From CALEUX01 sp037439945 (GTDB lineage Bacteria > Bacteroidota > Bacteroidia > Bacteroidales > Marinilabiliaceae), in NCBI GenBank assembly GCA_037439945.1, contig JBBIVA010000066.1:1-19692 (forward strand): 19,692 nucleotides of DNA. The letters run 5' to 3'. The position numbers were made by a program, and so were the translations under genes. Numbering within the stretch: position 1 is the stretch's first letter; the number at the start of each line of letters is the position of its first letter. The notes under the pieces are model-generated. The model was not told the origin of the DNA, did no database searches, and saw only the letters and a program-made list of their open reading frames with translations. Positions 15,817 to 19,692 of the stretch are shown here, one piece after another.

Positions 15817-16353
15817 ATGAATTACTTCGATTTAATTTTTTTGGTAGTTTTAGCGTTTGCTATTATCAGGGGTTTAATAAAAGGTTTTATAATTGAACTG
15901 GCCTCATTGGTTGGTTTGATTCTGGGAATAATTGGTGCAATTTATTTATCAGGGGTTACATCACAGTGGCTGGCTAATTTCATTACGTCAAAATATATAT
16001 CAATAATTGCATTTATACTTTTATTTGTTGGTTTAATTATTTTAGTGCAACTGGCTGCCAGGATCGTTGATTCCACAGTAAAGGCCCTGGCCCTGGGTTG
16101 GCTAAACCGTATTCTTGGAGGTTTTTTTGCATTAATAAAATCTGCCTACATAATTAGTGTTCTTATTTTTATAATTGAGTTCTCAGGTTACGGTAACAAG
16201 GTAATACCACCTGAAACCCGTGAGAAATCATATTTATTTATCCCACTTGAAAGATTAGCGCCTGCAACTATGGACCTGTTACGTATAAATTACCAGCATT
16301 TGCTACCTCAAAAAAACGAAACTCCGCAATTGGATGAACCGGTAATGATTTAA
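15817..16353 (+). CDS. CvpA family membrane protein
   Basis: A 178-residue protein with four hydrophobic helices: about 5-22, 27-46, 60-83 and 103-125. The opening NYFDLIFLVVLAFAIIRGLIKGFIIELASLVGLILGIIGA and the later LGWLNRILGGFFALIKSAYI are characteristic of CvpA. The family was named for colicin V production in E. coli and has since been tied to envelope integrity; the molecular role is unresolved. The last 45 or so residues are hydrophilic. It starts at ATG 15817, preceded by AGGGGGAT about 20 nt upstream. It is followed 111 nt later by tyrS on the same strand, which seems to have its own promoter. Confidence 0.85.
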   Translation: MNYFDLIFLVVLAFAIIRGLIKGFIIELASLVGLILGIIGAIYLSGVTSQWLANFITSKYISIIAFILLFVGLIILVQLAARIVDSTVKALALGWLNRILGGFFALIKSAYIISVLIFIIEFSGYGNKVIPPETREKSYLFIPLERLAPATMDLLRINYQHLLPQKNETPQLDEPVMI

Positions 16354-16383
16354 CCAACTCCATTTATGGCGTTATAAATTTTA

Positions 16384-16391
16384 TATATTTG
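16384..16391 (+). promoter_or_regulatory. Predicted -7 element of tyrS
   Basis: TATATTTG is an exact TAnnTTTG match. It would give a leader of about 67 nt before the tyrS ATG. The -33 side is weak (TTATGG). The leader shows no T-box or obvious attenuator. Confidence 0.45.
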
Positions 16392-16464
16392 CGGTTTATT
16401 TCCTGGGCAATGATTTTGCAATTTTGGCAGGGTTATCTTAGGGTAAAGTTGAAATAGATTCAAT

Positions 16465-17757
16465 ATGAATTTTGTAGAAGAACTAAAGTGGCGGGGAATG
16501 GTTCACGATATCATGCCCGGTGCCGAAGAACAATTCGAGAAAGAAATGACCACTGGTTACGTTGGTATTGACCCAACGGCCGACTCATTGCATATCGGGC
16601 ACCTTGTAAGCGTTATGATGCTTAAACATTTACAGGTATCGGGGCACAAACCCATAGTACTTGTTGGTGGAGCAACCGGAATGATTGGCGACCCTTCGGG
16701 TAAATCGAGCGAACGTAATCTCCTTGATGAGAAAACACTACGCCACAACCAGGAATGTTTGAAAAACCAATTGTCGCGGTTTCTTGATTTTGAAACCGAC
16801 CAGCTTAATAAGGCCGAAATGGTAAATAATTATGACTGGATGAAGGATTTTACTTTCCTGGATTTTATAAGGGAGATAGGGAAGCATATTACGGTTAATT
16901 ATATGATGGCCAAAGATTCAGTGAAAAAGAGAATCAGTTCAGATTCACGGGAGGGGCTGTCATTTACCGAATTTACTTACCAGTTGGTTCAGGGGTACGA
17001 TTTTTTACATCTTTATAAGAGTAAAAACTGCAAGCTTCAAATGGGAGGATCCGATCAGTGGGGAAATATTACCACAGGAACTGAGCTGATTAGGAGAATT
17101 GCAGGGGGCGAAGCATTTGCTCTTACCTGCCCTTTGATTACCAAATCAGATGGGGGCAAATTTGGCAAAACAGAATCGGGCAATGTTTGGCTTGACCCAG
17201 ACAGAACAAGTCCATACCAGTTTTACCAATTCTGGCTTAACACTTCAGATGCAGATGCAGGGAAATACATTAGGATTTTTACATTGCTGTCACGGTCCGA
17301 AGTTGGATCATTAATAGACGAACACCTTAAGGCACCCCATGAAAGATTACTTCAAAAACGCCTTGCCGGAGAAGTTACAAAAATGGTACATGGGGCAGAT
17401 GCATATGAGTTTGCAGTTGAAGCATCACAAATATTATTTGGGAAAGGAGTAACATCGACCCTCAAAAAAATGGATGAGAAAACTTTATTGTCTGTTTTTG
17501 ATGGAGTCCCATCGTGTGATGTGTCGTTGCAAACCATTGAAGCCGGTATAAATATAATTGATTTGCTAGCCGAAGCAACCAGGGTGTTTCCGTCAAAAGG
17601 GGAGGCACGCAGAACCATAACCAGTGGCGGAGTAAGTATAAACAAAGAAAAAATTGAATCGGCTGAATTTATAATTAACAGTAACTTCCTGTTGAACGGG
17701 AAATATATTCTGGTGCAAAAAGGAAAGAAGAGTTATACGCTAATAATAGTTCGGTAA
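16465..17757 (+). CDS. tyrS: Tyrosyl-tRNA synthetase
   Basis: A 430-residue class I aminoacyl-tRNA synthetase that charges tRNA-Tyr with tyrosine. The Rossmann catalytic domain carries GYVGIDPTADSLHIGHL with HIGH at 43-46. The tyrosine pocket segments are QLVQGYDFLHLY and GGSDQWGNITTG. The KMSKS-equivalent loop is KFGKT at 232-236. The alpha-helical anticodon-binding part follows, and a C-terminal S4 RNA-binding domain (about 360-425) includes FPSKGEARRTITSGGVSIN. This is the standard bacterial TyrRS form. The start is ATG 16465, where the conserved FVEELKWRG begins. It is followed 22 nt later by a hairpin terminator. It is probably a single-gene transcript, or read from cvpA as well. Confidence 0.97.
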   Translation: MNFVEELKWRGMVHDIMPGAEEQFEKEMTTGYVGIDPTADSLHIGHLVSVMMLKHLQVSGHKPIVLVGGATGMIGDPSGKSSERNLLDEKTLRHNQECLKNQLSRFLDFETDQLNKAEMVNNYDWMKDFTFLDFIREIGKHITVNYMMAKDSVKKRISSDSREGLSFTEFTYQLVQGYDFLHLYKSKNCKLQMGGSDQWGNITTGTELIRRIAGGEAFALTCPLITKSDGGKFGKTESGNVWLDPDRTSPYQFYQFWLNTSDADAGKYIRIFTLLSRSEVGSLIDEHLKAPHERLLQKRLAGEVTKMVHGADAYEFAVEASQILFGKGVTSTLKKMDEKTLLSVFDGVPSCDVSLQTIEAGINIIDLLAEATRVFPSKGEARRTITSGGVSINKEKIESAEFIINSNFLLNGKYILVQKGKKSYTLIIVR

Positions 17758-17778
17758 TATACTTTAACAGAAAAGGAC

Positions 17779-17812
17779 AAATCCCGTTGGAGAAATTTCT
17801 GCAACGGGATTT
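17779..17812 (+). terminator. Terminator hairpin after tyrS
   Basis: AAATCCCGTTG (17779-17789) pairs perfectly with CAACGGGATTT (17802-17812) over 11 bp. The loop contains AGAAATTTCT, which can extend the pairing inward. The T-tail TTTTCATTT is short. It starts 22 nt past the tyrS stop. Confidence 0.75.
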
Positions 17813-17854
17813 TCATTTAGCAGGTGTGGTGTGTTAACTAAATGTCATAAAAAT

Positions 17855-17978
17855 ATGATTGCCGGAGAATTGTTTTGCCTTTATTTGAGATTTCACCCAA
17901 GCCAATTCAGAATCTCTTACCAATAAAAAAAGGTTTAATCCATTTACCTTAAACAAAATTTGTTCTCCGGCATTTCAT
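17855..17978. repeat. Long inverted repeat (possible small mobile repeat or structured RNA)
   Basis: ATGATTGCCGGAGAA (17855-17869) is repeated inverted as TTCTCCGGCATTTCAT (17963-17978); the 10-bp core TGCCGGAGAA/TTCTCCGGCA is exact, and four more outer pairs form around a short bulge. A smaller stem (GAGATT 17887-17892 with AATCTC 17911-17916) lies inside. A diverged direct copy of the left arm context, AAAATATG then ATTACCGGA, occurs again at 17999-18017. No coding frame is present. Confidence 0.5.
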
Positions 17979-18564
17979 CTCCTTAAATCAATAACCTGAA
18001 AATATGTTATTACCGGATTGTATATATTATTTCTGAGCTAATTTAGGGGTGGTAGTTTATTTTAGTCTTAACAAATAATCTTTGGGGCCATTACAGACAT
18101 ATTAATTTCAGATTAATAAGCTAAGAAAAAGGGGTGGTTATAACGATGTAACAAAACCAAATCAAGCGTTTTAGCTTTATGGTTAAGGGAAGAAAAAAAT
18201 AATTTTTAATTATATTTTTTTTACATACGAAATGGGTTAAAGATGAAATTTTGCCTTGGGTTTTTTCGATATTATTATTTTTTTGTGAAATACATAATTT
18301 AAGATTTTACCAAATTTGGTCATTAACTGATTGCTACTTTTAATTTATAACCCTGGGGTTTTTTGCCTTCGAAAACCTATCTGACAAAAAAGGCATTTAG
18401 TTCATCGCCATGTAACCCAAACCATTAGACAAACGGGTTTGCAAAAATTGCAAAACCTGTGAATCGAAGTACGGAGGGGCCCAAATGAGTAGTGTGAGCC
18501 TGCCTTTTGGGAAACATGTTCCACCTATTAGCAGGGGAGCTTAAACAAAAAACTATTTTGTGAT

Positions 18565-18600
18565 AAAAAAAAACCGTTTGCTGATTTATTACGCAAACGG
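18565..18600 (-). terminator. Intrinsic terminator on the minus strand, probably that of frr
   Basis: CCGTTTGC (18574-18581) pairs with GCAAACGG (18593-18600) over 8 bp with an 11-nt loop. Read on the minus strand, the second arm runs straight into nine or so T residues, the form of a Rho-independent terminator. The nearest minus-strand gene upstream is frr, whose stop is 294 nt away. A 220-bp inserted element plus its 7-bp duplication fills most of that distance. Confidence 0.75.
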
Positions 18601-18651
18601 GTTTGCTTATTGTGTTTGGTTTGTTCAGATATTAAAAGTTTATAAAATTTA

Positions 18652-18871
18652 TCACTACTGTCCGATAAATTTTTCGATAAGATGCTATAATGCCAACTAA
18701 TTGCGGTGTCCCTACAGGACACTACTGAAAATTGGGGCCGATTCATCTTTACCGATATTCTGTACCTTACGGCGCAGTACCGTTAGGGACTAAAGATAGG
18801 TAAAACACTTAATTGAGAATTGAACTTTTGTCTCGTTAGGTACAAAACAACTTTTTATCGGATAGTAGTGA
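18652..18871. mobile_element. MITE-like non-autonomous element with terminal inverted repeats and target duplication
   Basis: The left end TCACTACTGTCCGATAAA (18652-18669) and the right end TTTATCGGATAGTAGTGA (18854-18871) are inverted copies with 17 of 18 positions identical. The 7-bp word AAATTTA lies immediately outside both ends (18645-18651 and 18872-18878), as expected for a target-site duplication, though the site is AT-rich. The 220-bp interior has no ORF but contains a hairpin GTGTCC/GGACAC (18706-18722), an extra copy of CACTACTG at 18720-18727, and an inner imperfect inverted repeat (18762-18771 with 18834-18843, 9 of 10). With no transposase it would depend on an element elsewhere in the genome. 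It is inserted between frr and its probable terminator. Confidence 0.7.
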
Positions 18872-18894
18872 AAATTTAAAATATTTAAAACCTT

Positions 18895-19458
18895 TTAAAC
18901 AGTTAAAATATCCTTTTCTTTTTTCTCTAAAAGCAGGTCGACCTTTTTTATGTTATTGTCAGTAAGCTTTTGCGCGTTATCTTCCGCATCTTTTTCCATA
19001 TCCTCGGGCAGGCCTTCTTTTTTAAGTTTTTTCAGGTCTTCATTGGCATCGCGACGAATATTGCGGATTGCAATTTTTGATTCCTCTCCAATTTTCTTAA
19101 TCTGTTTTACAAGATCTTTTCTTCGTTCTTCGGTTAACGGGGGCACATTAATGCGGACTATTTCCCCGTTGTTATCGGGGTTTAATCCAAGGTTGGCTGC
19201 CATTATTGCTTTTTCAATAATTGGAATCATTTTTTTATCCCAGGGTTGAATTGCAATTGTTCGGGCATCGGGGGTGTTTATATTTGCCACCTGTTGTAGC
19301 GGGGTTATTGTTCCATAATAATCTACAGCAATTCCCTCAAGCATTTTAGGATTGGCTTTGCCGGCCCGTATTTTTCCAATTTCCCGGTCGAGGTGCTCAA
19401 CGGCCTTTTCCATTTTTTCTGATGCTATTTCCAATATTAACGCTGCATTTTTTTCCAT
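18895..19458 (-). CDS. frr: Ribosome recycling factor
   Basis: A 187-residue protein of the standard RRF length. With EF-G it splits the post-termination ribosome so that subunits can be reused. Domain I helices and the hinge are recognisable: MEKAVEHLDREIGKIRAGKANP near residues 16-37, the domain II segment VDYYGTITPLQQVANI, and the signature VRINVPPLTEERRKDLVKQIKKIGEESKIAIRNIRRDANEDLKKL. ATG 19458 is the natural start. A TATATTTG promoter box lies about 40 nt upstream, so frr seems to have its own transcript. The usual neighbour pyrH is not within the 234 bp remaining in the window. Its 3' side is unusual: a MITE-like element begins 23 nt past the stop. Confidence 0.97.
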   Translation of the reverse strand: MEKNAALILEIASEKMEKAVEHLDREIGKIRAGKANPKMLEGIAVDYYGTITPLQQVANINTPDARTIAIQPWDKKMIPIIEKAIMAANLGLNPDNNGEIVRINVPPLTEERRKDLVKQIKKIGEESKIAIRNIRRDANEDLKKLKKEGLPEDMEKDAEDNAQKLTDNNIKKVDLLLEKKEKDILTV

Positions 19459-19498
19459 GATTGACAGGGTATTGATTAGTTTAAAACAGAGAGTTAAA

Positions 19499-19506
19499 CA
19501 AATATA
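19499..19506 (-). promoter_or_regulatory. Predicted -7 element of frr
   Basis: The minus strand reads TATATTTG, an exact TAnnTTTG match, giving a leader of about 35 nt before the frr ATG. No convincing -33 TTG was found. Confidence 0.45.
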
Positions 19507-19671
19507 TAAAACTTTATTCTTTTTCTATTAAAATATTAGCCCGTATTTTACACCTGCAAAAATAGGTTATTTGCCTCATTTTTCCCTCGTTCGCCCCTAG
19601 TTTTCAACAGGGAAAAATTACACGGTGGCTTAGCGTAATCAATTAAACCCAAATTTGTCTTTAGCCATTTT

Positions 19672-19692
19672 TTCTAATGACCGTCATTAGAA
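19672..19692. promoter_or_regulatory. 21-bp palindrome at the window edge
   Basis: TTCTAATGAC-C-GTCATTAGAA is perfect, with 10-bp arms around one base, and ends exactly at the last base of the window. It could be an operator, part of a terminator or the end of a larger inverted repeat; what follows is not visible. Confidence 0.4.

Larger units (their letters stand above)
17758..18894. other. 1.1-kb non-coding region between tyrS and frr
   Basis: No credible protein gene on either strand. From left to right it holds the tyrS terminator (17779-17812), a long inverted repeat (17855-17978), an AT-rich stretch with a degenerate direct repeat around AGGGGTGGT (18045-18053 and 18130-18138), an AT hairpin (18100-18118), a GC-rich unexplained island (about 18455-18540), a minus-strand terminator (18565-18600) and a MITE-like element (18652-18871). 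The word CAAACGGGTTTGC occurs twice, at 18430-18442 and 18594-18606. This is by far the longest gene-free stretch here and looks like a landing zone for small repeats. Confidence 0.7.

Noticed and set aside
16392..16464. Possible T-box or attenuator in front of tyrS
   Set aside because: The leader of about 70 nt has no T-box consensus, no specifier hairpin and no terminator.
18430..18606. CAAACGGGTTTGC occurring twice as a possible transposon boundary or attachment site
   Set aside because: The second copy is part of a terminator hairpin and the word is itself palindromic, so the repeat can be explained without integration. There is no integrase gene.
18528..18746. Minus-strand open frame of 72 codons
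   Set aside because: It runs through the inverted-repeat element and the minus-strand terminator hairpin and has no recognisable domain or protein-like pattern. It is best seen as chance.
17758..18894. CRISPR array, tRNA, tmRNA or SRP RNA in the long gap
   Set aside because: No regularly spaced repeats, no cloverleaf and none of the conserved RNA signature words were found.

Overview
The window reads as ordinary chromosome from an AT-rich member of the Bacteroidota, most likely Bacteroidales or a close relative. The evidence is Bacteroidota-type content: a giant lipoprotein of the bacterial alpha-2-macroglobulin family, a DUF4271 membrane protein next to hemD, rnpA and yidD, a tatD-tcdA pair, a bacterial GH3 (acyl-adenylate) protein and a Bacteroidota-type deoxynucleoside kinase. 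Several genes are also preceded by matches to the -7 promoter element TAnnTTTG used by this phylum, and obvious Shine-Dalgarno sequences are scarce. The genus cannot be fixed from the sequence alone.

Layout. Positions 156-15332 are all on the minus strand, so transcription runs right to left. From high to low coordinates the genes are: GH3 family protein; deoxynucleoside kinase and a double-YccF membrane protein, 2 nt apart; a DUF417 membrane protein and a LOG-family phosphoribohydrolase, 9 nt apart; DUF4271 and hemD, closed by a strong terminator; rnpA and yidD, overlapping by 8 nt; the 1845-residue alpha-2-macroglobulin lipoprotein; tatD and tcdA, overlapping by 14 nt; and a secreted GH5 glycoside hydrolase. 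From 15817 the strand flips: a CvpA-type membrane protein and tyrS lie on plus, ended by a hairpin. An unusually long 1.1 kb stretch without genes follows, then frr on minus.

Functions are mostly housekeeping: tRNA charging and modification (tyrS, tcdA), tRNA 5' processing (rnpA), membrane protein insertion (yidD), ribosome recycling (frr), heme synthesis (hemD) and nucleotide salvage (deoxynucleoside kinase, LOG). Two envelope or secreted proteins (alpha-2-macroglobulin, GH5) and several small membrane proteins of unknown role complete the set.

I do not see a convincing new multi-gene system. The most interesting material is non-coding. A 220-bp element at 18652-18871 has near-perfect 18-bp terminal inverted repeats and a 7-bp flanking direct repeat, so it looks like a non-autonomous transposon (MITE). 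It sits between frr and the hairpin that looks like frr's own terminator. A second long inverted repeat lies at 17855-17978. A 17-bp palindrome whose core equals the classical Fur-box core, apart from its centre base, lies between the divergent GH3 and cvpA genes. A GC-rich unexplained island lies at about 18455-18540.
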